In this document: positions 41,132 through 50,626 of the stretch, in pieces | Numbering within the stretch: position 1 is the stretch's first letter | How the letters are laid out: every line of letters begins with the position of its first letter | NCBI RefSeq assembly: GCF_038433135.1 | Contig: NZ_JBCDMV010000002.1 | Span: 1 to 64,000, forward strand | DNA length: 64,000 nt | Direction of reading: 5' to 3' | Source of the DNA: Luteococcus sp038433135 | GTDB lineage: Bacteria; Actinomycetota; Actinomycetes; Propionibacteriales; Propionibacteriaceae | Made by a program: the position numbers and the translations under genes | The notes under the pieces: model-generated | Seen by the model: the letters and a program-made list of their open reading frames with translations, nothing else | Databases searched by the model: none | Told to the model about the DNA's origin: nothing

Positions 41132-43770
41132 ACTCGGCAGTGAGGACCCTCATGGGCAAGATCAGCTGGCTGGACCAGACGGCAACGCGCGACCTCGTCG
41201 GCGGCAAGGGGGCCAACCTCTCCGAGCTGCTGCGGGCCGGTTTCCCGGTGCCCAATGGCTTCGTCGTCACCACCGACGCCTACCGGCACTACCTGGCGGC
41301 CAATGACCTGGCCGGGCCGCTGCAGGAGAAGCTGGCGACCGGCGACGAGGAGGGTATCGCCGAGCTCTTCCGGGCGCCGCTGCCGCAGGATCTGGCCGAC
41401 GAACTGACCGATGCCTGGCGCAAGCTGGGCGCAGGCCCCGTGGCCGTGCGCAGCTCCAGCACGGCGGAGGACCTGACGGAGGCCAGCTTTGCCGGCCAGC
41501 AGGACAGCTACCTCAACGTGCACGGCGAATTCGAGCTGTGCGACGCGGTGCGACGCTGTTTTGCGTCCCTGTGGAATGAACGCGCCATCGGCTACCGCAC
41601 CCGGCACGGGGTGGCCCAGGGCGGGGTCTCGCTGGCCGTCGTGGTGCAGCTGATGGCCGAGGCCGAGGTGGCCGGTGTGATGTTCACCGTCAACCCCGTC
41701 AATGGGCGTCGCGATGAGACGCTGATCACCGCCACCTATGGGTTGGGAGAGCAGACCGCCCAGGGCGGCGACGCGGACAGCGTCGTGGTGCGCGACGGCG
41801 TCGTGACCGAGCGAACCGTCGCGGACAAGCGGGTTCGCACCCAGTCGTCGGCCGGTGGGCAGGGCACCGAGGACGTGCAGGTGGCTGCCGCCCAACGCCT
41901 TGAGCACACCCTGGCGGATGACCGGGCGGTGGAGCTGGCGGCGCTCGGGGCCCGGGCAGCGGAGCACTTCGGTTGCCCGCAGGACATCGAATGGGTGCTC
42001 ACCGGCAACCACTTCGTGTTGGTGCAGGCCCGGGCGGTGACGGCGATCGCGCAGACCGTCGGCCAGATCCCCGAGGACTGGCCGGTGGACGACGACAAGG
42101 CAATGTATGTTCGCGCCGCGATCGTCGAGCAGCTGCCTGACCCGCTCAGCCCGCTCTTCGCAGACATGGCGCGCCCCGCGGTCGCCCAGGGGCTGCGCAC
42201 CGTGCTGCGACGCTACTTCGACGACCGTTCCCTGCAGCCGGGGGACATGGACTTCCCGACGATCAACGGCTACGCGTACTACTACTACAGCCGTGAGGGG
42301 ATGCTGCGGCTGTTGAAGCAGAGCCCGCAGGCCGTCGCCGCCCTGGGTGGTCGGAGCCAGTACAACGGCGAGAAACTGTGGGAGAGCGCCCACCCGGCCT
42401 ACCAGCAGGTGGTGGCCAACTGGTCCGCCAAGGAGCTGGGGAGCATGCCCAGCCGGCAACTGCTGGCCGGCGTGCAGTCGCTGCTGGATGCCGCCTGCGA
42501 GTACTACTCGACGGTGCAGGCAGTGATCCCCCTGGCAGCCAGCGCGGAACTGCCCTTCACTCGGCTCTACACCAGCCTGGCCAAGCAGGCCGACGGCCCG
42601 GCCGCCGCCACCTTCCTGGTGGGCTTCGAATCCCGGCCGATCCAGGCGGAGAAGTCGTTGTGGGCACTGGCGCAGTGGTGCCACACCCAGCCCGAACTCA
42701 GCCAGGCGCTGGTGGCCAACCGAGATCTGGCCGGCGTGCCCGGTGCCGAGGACTTCCACGCCCGGCTGGAGGAGCACCTGGCCCGCTTTGGCCACACCGT
42801 CCACAACCTGGACTTCATGGTGCCGGTGCCCGCCGACGATCCCCGGTCCGTGCTTGAGACCCTTCGCTGGTACCTCTCCGGCAAGGGGACCAGCCCCGAC
42901 GAGCGACTGGCCCAGCAGGCCGCCGACCGCGAGGCGGCCGAGGCCCAACTCTTCGAACGGCTGGATCCGGCGCGCAAGGCGATCCTGCAGCCGCTGCTGG
43001 CCAAGGCGCAGCACCTGGCCCCCGTCCGGGCGGACGCGCTGGCCGACGTCGGGCTGGCCTGGCCGGTGATGCGCCGAATGCTGCGGGTGCTGGGGCAGCG
43101 CCTGGTTGACGTTGGGGTGATCGGTGAGCCCGACGAGGTCTACTGGCTGCAACGCGCCGAACTGGACGAGCTGTGCGAGCACCTGGACGCCTTCGGCGGG
43201 CCGCGGGAGAGCTTGACCGAGCTGGTGGAGCAGCGCCGCACCGTGTGGCGGGGCCAGCGGGCCGCCAACCCGCCGCAGCTGCTGCCGCGCAATGCCTGGT
43301 ACAAAATGTTCCACCGCCTGATGCCCGCCATGGAGACCCAGCAGAAGGGTCCCGTGATCAACGGTCTCGGCGTCAGTCAGGGACGGATCACCGGCCCCGC
43401 GCGGTTGGTCTGCGGCCCGGAGGACTTCGGCGAGATGCTGCCCGGCGAGGTGCTGGTCTCGCCGATCACCACCCCCGCCTGGACCCCGCTGTTCGCGATG
43501 GCCTCCGCGGTGGTCACCGACGTCGGTGGCCCGCTCTCGCACAGTTCCATCGTCGCCCGTGAGTACGGGGTGCCGGCGGTGCTGGGCACCGGGATCGGCA
43601 CTCGTCGGATCCGGACCGGGATGCTGGTCACCGTCGATGCCGACCGTGGCACCGTTACCCTGCCCGAGGGAGAGGCGCCGGTGGAGTCCGGCTTCAAACC
43701 GAAGGTGCCGTACAAGTTCGCCATGGGAGCCGCTGCGGCCGCCGCCGTCCTGTTGAAGAAGATGCTGTGA
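41128..43770 (+). CDS. PEP-synthase-like dikinase with rifampicin-phosphotransferase architecture
   Basis: An 880-residue enzyme. Residues 10-330 form the ATP-grasp domain of PPDK/PEP synthase (VGGKGANLSELLRAG, VRSSSTAEDLTEASFAGQ, QDIEW). Residues 335-760 are a helical central domain with no PEP/pyruvate TIM barrel. Residues 770-870 form the swivelling phosphohistidine domain, active His805 in GGPLSHSSIVAREYGVP. This order is that of rifampicin phosphotransferase, where the central domain binds the acceptor. The acceptor is unknown. A final hydrophobic stretch (FAMGAAAAAAVLL) may anchor it. The GTG start overlaps the regulator stop; ATG 41152 with GTGAGGA upstream is an alternative. Confidence 0.8.
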   Translation: MNSAVRTLMGKISWLDQTATRDLVGGKGANLSELLRAGFPVPNGFVVTTDAYRHYLAANDLAGPLQEKLATGDEEGIAELFRAPLPQDLADELTDAWRKLGAGPVAVRSSSTAEDLTEASFAGQQDSYLNVHGEFELCDAVRRCFASLWNERAIGYRTRHGVAQGGVSLAVVVQLMAEAEVAGVMFTVNPVNGRRDETLITATYGLGEQTAQGGDADSVVVRDGVVTERTVADKRVRTQSSAGGQGTEDVQVAAAQRLEHTLADDRAVELAALGARAAEHFGCPQDIEWVLTGNHFVLVQARAVTAIAQTVGQIPEDWPVDDDKAMYVRAAIVEQLPDPLSPLFADMARPAVAQGLRTVLRRYFDDRSLQPGDMDFPTINGYAYYYYSREGMLRLLKQSPQAVAALGGRSQYNGEKLWESAHPAYQQVVANWSAKELGSMPSRQLLAGVQSLLDAACEYYSTVQAVIPLAASAELPFTRLYTSLAKQADGPAAATFLVGFESRPIQAEKSLWALAQWCHTQPELSQALVANRDLAGVPGAEDFHARLEEHLARFGHTVHNLDFMVPVPADDPRSVLETLRWYLSGKGTSPDERLAQQAADREAAEAQLFERLDPARKAILQPLLAKAQHLAPVRADALADVGLAWPVMRRMLRVLGQRLVDVGVIGEPDEVYWLQRAELDELCEHLDAFGGPRESLTELVEQRRTVWRGQRAANPPQLLPRNAWYKMFHRLMPAMETQQKGPVINGLGVSQGRITGPARLVCGPEDFGEMLPGEVLVSPITTPAWTPLFAMASAVVTDVGGPLSHSSIVAREYGVPAVLGTGIGTRRIRTGMLVTVDADRGTVTLPEGEAPVESGFKPKVPYKFAMGAAAAAAVLLKKML

Positions 43771-44345
43771 GGCCGGGCCTGCGCCGGGCCGGCGTGCTGA
43801 TGGCGGTGGCCGTGCTGGGACTCACCGGCTGCAAGGGCAAGCAGGGGCCGGAGGCCTCGGGCGGGGAGCCGCCGACGCCACAGCAGGTGGAACTCAGCTA
43901 CACGGTGCCCAAGGGGATGACCGAGGTGAGCGTGCCGAGTGCGACGCCCAGCGCCGGGGTCAGTTATGACATCAAGCTCTACCGTTCCGCCGACTCCTGC
44001 GAGCTGCGGGTGGTGCGGCTGCTGATTCCCAAGGGTGACGACCAGGAGGATCAGGACGTCACCTACAACATGTTGGGCGCCATCATGAAGTCGTCGGGGA
44101 TCAACGAGTTCACCACCAATGGCGTGATGGTGCCGGGTGATCCCGGCCCCATCCCGACGCTGACGGTCAGCGGGCAGACCTCGACGGCGACGATGCGGGC
44201 GATCGGCCGGTTGAGCAATGAGTCCAAGCAGGGCTACCAACTGGTCTACGGCTGTGGCAAGGGCAAACTGGTCGAGAAGACCTGGGACGCGCTGGTCAAG
44301 TCGCTCTCGGTCAAGGGCTTCACCGGGCCGTTGACCGAGCACTGA
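43767..44345 (+). CDS. Predicted lipoprotein of unknown function
   Basis: A 192-residue secreted lipoprotein with a short signal peptide ending in lipobox LTGC (Cys about residue 22). The mature part has a Lys/Gly/Glu/Pro spacer and a globular domain with KLYRSADSCELRVVRLLIPKG and a late YGCGKGKL, giving two possible disulfide cysteines. No known family was recognised. The GTG start overlaps the dikinase stop, making it the third gene of the regulator-dikinase unit. Confidence 0.7.
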   Translation: MRPGLRRAGVLMAVAVLGLTGCKGKQGPEASGGEPPTPQQVELSYTVPKGMTEVSVPSATPSAGVSYDIKLYRSADSCELRVVRLLIPKGDDQEDQDVTYNMLGAIMKSSGINEFTTNGVMVPGDPGPIPTLTVSGQTSTATMRAIGRLSNESKQGYQLVYGCGKGKLVEKTWDALVKSLSVKGFTGPLTEH

Positions 44346-44419
44346 CCCGAGCCCACCCCAAGGGGTGAAAGGCGGTGGACGATGCTGGTTTGTCGGGGAA
44401 TCTGCGCTAGAAATGCGCC

Positions 44420-45715
44420 GTGGCCGTTGCTGATCTGATCTACCTGGTGACGGGCGCGGCCCTCTTCCTGGCCGTCGTCCTGCCCACCGCACTGCGTCGA
44501 CTCCCCATCTCCGCGCCGATGGTGCTGGTGCTGATCGGTGGCGTGCTGGGTCTGCTGCCCGGTTTGCCCACCCACTGGGTCAACCCGATGGTGCATCCCG
44601 TCGCGACCGAGCACTTGACCGAGCTGTGCGTGCTGGTGGCTCTGATGGGCGTCGGCCTCTCCCTGGACCGGCCGCTCAGCCTGCTCAGCTGGCGGTCGCT
44701 GCGCGCCTGGTCGGCGAGCTGGCGGCTGCTGCTGGTGGCGATGCCGCTGACCATCGCCGGGGTGGCGCTGGCCGGCTGGGGCCTGCTGGGCCTGGCGCCC
44801 GCCTCGGCGTTGTTGCTGGGCGCCGCGCTCGCCCCCACCGACCCGGTGCTGGCCAGCGACGTGCAGGTTGCCGGCCCCACCACCGGTGTCGACGTCGGAG
44901 AGCTCGACGAGGAGGACGAGGTGCGTTTTGGCCTGACCGCCGAGGCGGGCCTTAACGACGGCTTGGCCTTCCCCTTCGTCTATCTGGCGATCATCTGGGC
45001 CGGTGCCGGCTCGCTGGGCGGCTGGGTCTGGCACTGGGTGTGGTGGGATCTGCTGGCCCGGGTGGCGATCGGCGTCGTGTGCGGCGTCGTGGTCGGCTGG
45101 GTGCTGGGCCGGCTCGCCTTCCGCCCGCCCAGGGCCGCGATCCGACGGGTTCTGACCGGTGAGCCGATCCTGGCCGTCGCCTGCCTGGCCATGGCCTACG
45201 GCGCCGCGGAAGCGCTGCACGGCTACGGCTTCCTCTCGGTCTTCGTCGCCGCCGTCACCATGCGCTGGCTGGAACCCGACCACGAATACCACCGCTCGAT
45301 GCATGAGGTGACCGACCGGTTGGAGACCATGCTCACGCTACTGCTGTTGTTGATGATCGGGCTCAGCCCCAGCAACGGCGTCCTGGCGGAGCTGAGTTGG
45401 GGTGGCGTGGCCGTCGCCCTGCTGCTGGTGTTGGTGATCCGGCCGGTGGCCGGCTGGCTCTCGCTGTGGGTGCGCAGCGCTCATGAGCATTCTGCTGGGG
45501 TGCAACTGACCAAGGCGGACATGGCGGTGATGAGCTTCTTCGGTGTCCGCGGCATCGGCACCGTCTACTACCTTGCCTATGCCACCGGTAAACACCATTT
45601 CGCCAGCGAGGGCATCCTCTGGTCCACCGCCGCCTTCACCATCATGTTCTCGGTGCTGGTGCACGGCGCGTTGGCCGGGAAGGCGATGAGCTGGCTGGAT
45701 CGTCACCGGGACTGA
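44420..45715 (+). CDS. CPA1-type Na+/H+ antiporter
   Basis: A 431-residue membrane protein with about 12 helices in the CPA1/NhaP family. The ion-binding helix carries ALAPTDPVLASDVQVAGP, with the conserved Asp in the TDP motif, followed by EAGLNDGLAFPFVYLA. It exchanges cytoplasmic Na+ or K+ for protons. The GTG at 44420 lies 6 nt after TAGAAA, a weak leaderless-type arrangement, and no Shine-Dalgarno is present. The gene is alone. Confidence 0.88.
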   Translation: MAVADLIYLVTGAALFLAVVLPTALRRLPISAPMVLVLIGGVLGLLPGLPTHWVNPMVHPVATEHLTELCVLVALMGVGLSLDRPLSLLSWRSLRAWSASWRLLLVAMPLTIAGVALAGWGLLGLAPASALLLGAALAPTDPVLASDVQVAGPTTGVDVGELDEEDEVRFGLTAEAGLNDGLAFPFVYLAIIWAGAGSLGGWVWHWVWWDLLARVAIGVVCGVVVGWVLGRLAFRPPRAAIRRVLTGEPILAVACLAMAYGAAEALHGYGFLSVFVAAVTMRWLEPDHEYHRSMHEVTDRLETMLTLLLLLMIGLSPSNGVLAELSWGGVAVALLLVLVIRPVAGWLSLWVRSAHEHSAGVQLTKADMAVMSFFGVRGIGTVYYLAYATGKHHFASEGILWSTAAFTIMFSVLVHGALAGKAMSWLDRHRD

Positions 45716-45776
45716 ACCGAGAGGGCAGACCCTCGGGTACGTGTGGGGCGGGGGCAGGGGCTTGGCCCCACAGGCG

Positions 45777-45853
45777 GCAAATCTGGCGGGCCAGGCGGTT
45801 TCCCAAGGATTCTGGATCGTGCAACCTTCGGAATCTCCCGCCAGAACCTCCGC
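45777..45853. repeat. Degenerate family 1-like inverted repeat
   Basis: TCTGGCGGG (45782-45790) and CCCGCCAGA (45837-45845) are inverted, with GGATTC and GGAATC between them. The order of elements differs from the other copies, so membership is uncertain. It lies between the convergent antiporter and tocopherol-cyclase-like genes. Confidence 0.4.
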
Positions 45854-45872
45854 CCACCGCGGAGCCAATCGG

Positions 45873-46961
45873 TCAGCTGGCGGGCCGCTGCGGCTCCGGC
45901 CGGCCGCCGCGGGCCCGTAGCTCGGACTCTGCTTGTTCCCGTCCGCCACTCTCGAGTGCGGCCAGACTGCTGCTGGCCTGCCAGACCAGCCGATCCCGGC
46001 GCCAGACCCGCACTCGCAGATCCCCCAGCTGATGCTCCAGCGCGCCGGAGGCCAGACGTCGTTCCTCCACCAGCGGCACCGGCAACACGAAGGACTCCGC
46101 TGTCGGATTGCTGGCCTCCACCACAACCCGCCAAACCCGGCTGTGGCCCTGCACACGCCAATGGTCCCGGCCATCGGCGGTGGTCAGCTCGGCGTGCACC
46201 GGGCTGGTGCCAGGGTTTCCCAGCCGCAGTTGCCGCCCGTCGGGCAGGCGAACCACCAGGGCCGTGACCTCGGTGGTGAGCCGGGCGTCGCGGCCCGGCC
46301 GGCCCAGATGGATGGTGCCGCCCGCAAATGCCACGCAGGCCGACGGGTCGTCGAAGCCCTGGGCCTGGCCCCACCACCAGGCGGTGGGGAAGCCGCCGCG
46401 GCCCCAGTTCTTCTCGGCATAGAGCTGGGCGTCGGTGAACTCCCAGAGGTCGTCGGGGGTGACCAGGCTTCCACTCACCCGGCCGCCCAGCGCCCAGGGA
46501 TGCCAGTACTGGTTCATCCACGGCACCATCTGAAAGACGCTGGAGCCACCCAACAGCCCCTGCCAGCGGTGCACCTCCTCCAGCCGGGCGGTCAAGTGCG
46601 CGTCGCCCAGCCGGACGTCGAGCGCGGAATCGCTGCCGTGCACGGTGCCAGACTCGCCCGACATCTCCACCAGCACCCCGTCCCGGGCGGCCGTGGCTTC
46701 CGGCAGGTGGGCCGTGGCCAGCAGGGGCGGTGCGGTGCGGCTGTCGCAGGCCAGCCCGGCGATACCCCAGACCGGGCCGCGACGAGGGGTGTTGACCCCG
46801 GCCAGCAGGATGGCGACCCGATCCTGCGCGGCGTCGGTGATCCGCCAGAACCAGCCATCCATGGACACACCGCGGGCGCCCAGCAGGTCACCGCCGGGGA
46901 GCTCGGCGCCGGTGGTCCGGTAGGCGTCCAACAGGTCGCCCAGCATTCGTCGTCCGTTCAC
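45873..46961 (-). CDS. Tocopherol cyclase-like protein
   Basis: A 362-residue soluble protein resembling the tocopherol cyclase/hydroxyneurosporene synthase-like lipocalin pair found in actinobacteria: LLDAYRTTGAELPGGDLL, MDGWFWRI, YWHPWALGGRVSG and YAEKNWGRGGFPTAWWW. The family is Trp-rich; plants use it to form the chromanol ring, but actinobacteria do not make tocopherol, so the substrate here is unknown. The GTG at 46961 lies 6 nt after TACGGT, a leaderless arrangement; ATG 46946 is the alternative. Divergent from the GDPD gene. Confidence 0.75.
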   Translation of the reverse strand: MNGRRMLGDLLDAYRTTGAELPGGDLLGARGVSMDGWFWRITDAAQDRVAILLAGVNTPRRGPVWGIAGLACDSRTAPPLLATAHLPEATAARDGVLVEMSGESGTVHGSDSALDVRLGDAHLTARLEEVHRWQGLLGGSSVFQMVPWMNQYWHPWALGGRVSGSLVTPDDLWEFTDAQLYAEKNWGRGGFPTAWWWGQAQGFDDPSACVAFAGGTIHLGRPGRDARLTTEVTALVVRLPDGRQLRLGNPGTSPVHAELTTADGRDHWRVQGHSRVWRVVVEASNPTAESFVLPVPLVEERRLASGALEHQLGDLRVRVWRRDRLVWQASSSLAALESGGREQAESELRARGGRPEPQRPAS

Positions 46962-46967
46962 CAGCTC

Positions 46968-46973
46968 ACCGTA
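46968..46973 (-). promoter_or_regulatory. -10 element of leaderless promoter (tocopherol cyclase-like gene)
   Basis: TACGGT on the minus strand is exactly 6 nt before the GTG start at 46961. Confidence 0.45.
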
Positions 46974-47022
46974 ATCTTCGGTGAAGGCCGTGCACCACAA
47001 CCACGGCCATGAAAGGACCACC

Positions 47023-47751
47023 ATGAGCACCAAGATCTGGGCCCACCGGGGTGCCAGCGCCATCGCGCCGGAGAACACCATGTCCGCCTTCCGCAAGGCC
47101 GTCGAGCTGGGCGCCGACGGGATCGAACTGGACGTGCAGCGCAGCGCCGACGGGATGCTGGTCGTGATCCATGACGAGACGGTCGACCGGTGCACCAATG
47201 GCAGCGGCCGCGTGGTGGAGCTGACCTGGGACGAGATGAAGGATCTGGACGCCAGCGCCGGGGACCCGGCCTTCGCCGGGGAGCGGCTGCCGCTGCTGGG
47301 CGACGTGCTGGAGCTGCTGGCACCCACCTCGATGGTGCTGAACATCGAGCTGAAGGATGGGGTTGAGCACTACCCGGGGATGGACCGGCAGGTGGTTGAG
47401 GCTGTGCGGGCCGCCGGGATGACCGATCGGGTGATTCTCAGCTCCTTCAACCATGTGCAGTTCGCCGGCTCCCGGGAGCTGGGCCTGCCGCTGGGCCTGC
47501 TCTACGTGGAGCCACTCTTTGCCGCGGAGGAGTACGCCGCCGGCTTCGGTGCCGCCGCCGTGCACCCCGACTTCCGCACCCTGAGCGAGCCCGGGCTACT
47601 GGACCGCTTCCGCGCCAAGGAGATCGCCGTCAACGTCTGGACCGTCAACCGGCGCGAGGATCTGGCCGCGATGATCGCCACCGGGGTGGATGCGGTGATC
47701 ACCGACGACGTGGAGCTCGCGCTGGAGGTTCGCGCCGCCCACGGCGGCTGA
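47023..47751 (+). CDS. Glycerophosphodiester phosphodiesterase
   Basis: A 242-residue GDPD TIM-barrel enzyme that releases glycerol-3-phosphate from glycerophosphodiesters. Catalytic and metal residues are in AHRGASAIAPENT (His, Arg, Glu, Asn), GIELDVQRS and VVIHDETVDR. It has no signal peptide, so it is cytoplasmic. ATG 47023 follows AAAGGA; the upstream frame lacks a site. The gene stands alone. Confidence 0.92.
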   Translation: MSTKIWAHRGASAIAPENTMSAFRKAVELGADGIELDVQRSADGMLVVIHDETVDRCTNGSGRVVELTWDEMKDLDASAGDPAFAGERLPLLGDVLELLAPTSMVLNIELKDGVEHYPGMDRQVVEAVRAAGMTDRVILSSFNHVQFAGSRELGLPLGLLYVEPLFAAEEYAAGFGAAAVHPDFRTLSEPGLLDRFRAKEIAVNVWTVNRREDLAAMIATGVDAVITDDVELALEVRAAHGG

Positions 47752-47792
47752 GCTGGAAGCCCGTGGGCCTGCTCCACGCGCACCGGCTCGAC

Positions 47793-47882
47793 AGGTCTGC
47801 GCCACAAACCACATCCAGATTCGCACCGGGTGCCATAGAGGCACTGGGTGGCACTCAGGATGCAGTTTGTGGCGCAAACTGC
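47793..47882. repeat. Family 2 inverted repeat, copy 2
   Basis: Arms TGCGCCACAAACCACAT (47798-47814) and GGATGCAGTTTGTGGCGCA (47858-47876) match copy 1 at 36553, and the interior tip (TGCC-ATAGA-GGCA) again pairs. It follows the GDPD gene. Confidence 0.75.
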
Positions 47883-48096
47883 TGGTGAGTGGGTGCCGGG
47901 TTGCACTGGACCTGAGCCCGTCCCGACCGGCGGCGGGACAACTCCCGCTGCGAACCCTGCGAGGGCTGCGCGTTGCCGGTGCCCGACGCGAATATCCCGC
48001 GGGGGCGGCGTTCAGCAGCGCAGCCCGGGGCGCCGGAGGCGCAACGCTCGCAGGTTCGGTGACAGTCCAATGACATTCGCCTGCCACCATGGCCCC

Positions 48097-48773
<677 letters not shown>

Positions 48774-48777
<4 letters not shown>

Positions 48778-50573
48778 GCGGCCGGGGCGTGGAACGCCGA
48801 GCGCGCTGGCGGCGGCCTGCTTGGCTGCGGCTGCCCGGGCTGCGGACCCAGATCGCGCTGGCCGTGTGGGGGGCGGTGCTGGTCACCAATGGGATGGCGA
48901 GCGATCTGGCGATCAGCTCGGTGGATTCCGCGAATCACCAAGCGGCCTATCGTGCACAGGCGGCTGCCCTGGCCGGCCAGACCTCCAGTTGGCTGGCCAA
49001 CCGGGACGCCACCGCGGCCGAGTTTGGCCGAACTCGTGCCCAAGCAGCCGGCGCGGTGCGGGTCTGGCAGCTTCCCGCCAATCGGGTGCGGACGGATGGC
49101 CTGGGCGATTGGGCGGTGGAGGTGCCGGAATCCGCGACGTGGCAGAGCGGGGAGGTTCCCTACGAATCGGTCTATCCGCTCGGATCCGAGGGCAGCGGCG
49201 CGAGCAAGCGCTGGGTCGGCTACCTCTCCAACGACACCGCAATGCAGGTGTTTCCACGCGGGGACGGGACGGTGCTGGCGGTGGTCGAGACCGTCGACTC
49301 CGGCGTTGACTGGTCTGCCCAGCACAAGTTGAAGCGTGATCTTGACCGGCAAGGCTGGGCCTTGGGCCTGCTGTCCGGCGTGGGGGCGTGGCTGCTCTCC
49401 GGGGCCCTGATGCGCCCGGCCCGCCGCGCCAGCGAGGTGGCCCGACGGCTGGGCCGCGGGGAGCTCTCTGCCCGGGTGCCGGTCACCGGCCGCGACGAGA
49501 TCGCCGTGCTCGGCAGCAGCATCAACGACATGGCCAGCAGCCTGCAGCAGATGATGGCCGCCCAACGGCACTTCATCTCCGACACCGCGCACGAGCTGCG
49601 CACCCCCACCGCCGCCCTGCTGGCGACGGCCTCGGCGCTGGACGAACCCAGCACCCGGGACGAGGCCGCGGCTCTGGTCAGCCCCCAGTTGCGTCGACTG
49701 AGCACCCTCACCGAGGACCTGCTGGCGCTCAGCCGCTTCGACGACGGGAGGGAGGCCCGGGACGACCAGGTGGTGGATCTGGTCGATGTGGCGGAACACG
49801 CCGCGCGGCAGGTTGCGGCCGGTCAGGACGTGCGGATCCGCAGCGAGGGGCCGGTCTTCGCGATCGTCGACCCGGCCCGGATCTCCACCATCGTCCGCAA
49901 CCTGGTCTCCAATGGTCTGCGGCATGGCGAGGCGCCCGTCGTGGTGGTGGTCAGCGAGGCCGGTGACCAGGGCGTGATCCGGGTCAGCGACGCCGGCCCC
50001 GGCGTGCCCGCGGAGCAGCGCGAGGTGATCTTCAACCGCTTCGTCCGCGGCGACGACGCCCGGCACGGCGAGGGTGCGGGGCTGGGGCTGGCCATCGCCC
50101 GGGAGAATGCGGAGCTGCACGGCGGTTCGCTGGAGCTCGGCGAGGATGGGCACGGCTTCACCCTGCGACTCCCGCTGTCGCCGCTCGCGACCGCACCCGA
50201 GAGGGCCGTGGAACGAGTGCGCCGCATCAGCACCACCGTCACCCGGCCGCCGGCCCACGGGATCACCGTGCCGGATGTGCTCACCGGCCTGTTCTGGAAT
50301 GGGGCCGCGATGTTCACGATGCACCGCGCGCTCATGTTCCTCGTCTGGGGGGAGACGTCGAATGCGGGGTTGCTGCTCGGCTCCTCGATGGCCCTCGTGC
50401 TGGCGGGACGCTGGCTCGCCGCCCGCAACGGCTCCACTCATCCTTGGCGCTGGGGTTTCACGGCCCTCGCCCCGCTGCTGGTGGTGCTGGTCTTTGGCCT
50501 CGGCAACCTCCCAGCCGCCCTGGCCGTCACACTCGGGAGCCTGCTGTGGATGATCACGCAGAGGCGTCGCTGA
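48774..50573 (+). CDS. Sensor histidine kinase with extra C-terminal membrane domain
   Basis: A 599-residue kinase. Helices at about 25-45 and 195-215 flank a 150-residue extracellular sensor, then HAMP (about 215-265), a dimerisation domain with phospho-His273 (DTAHELRTPTAALL) and an HATPase (NLVSNGLRHGE, DAGPGVP, GAGLGLAIARE). After the kinase, residues 500-599 add three or four hydrophobic helices (FWNGAAMFTMHRALMFLVWG, LLLGSSMALVLAGRWLAA and a final pair), which is unusual. It should phosphorylate the response regulator encoded just upstream, with which it overlaps by 4 bp. Signal unknown. Confidence 0.9.
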
Positions 50574-50626
50574 CCGGTATCGCGCTGGTGACGGTGCGAT
50601 GACATCGCGCTGGTCGGCTGGGAGGC

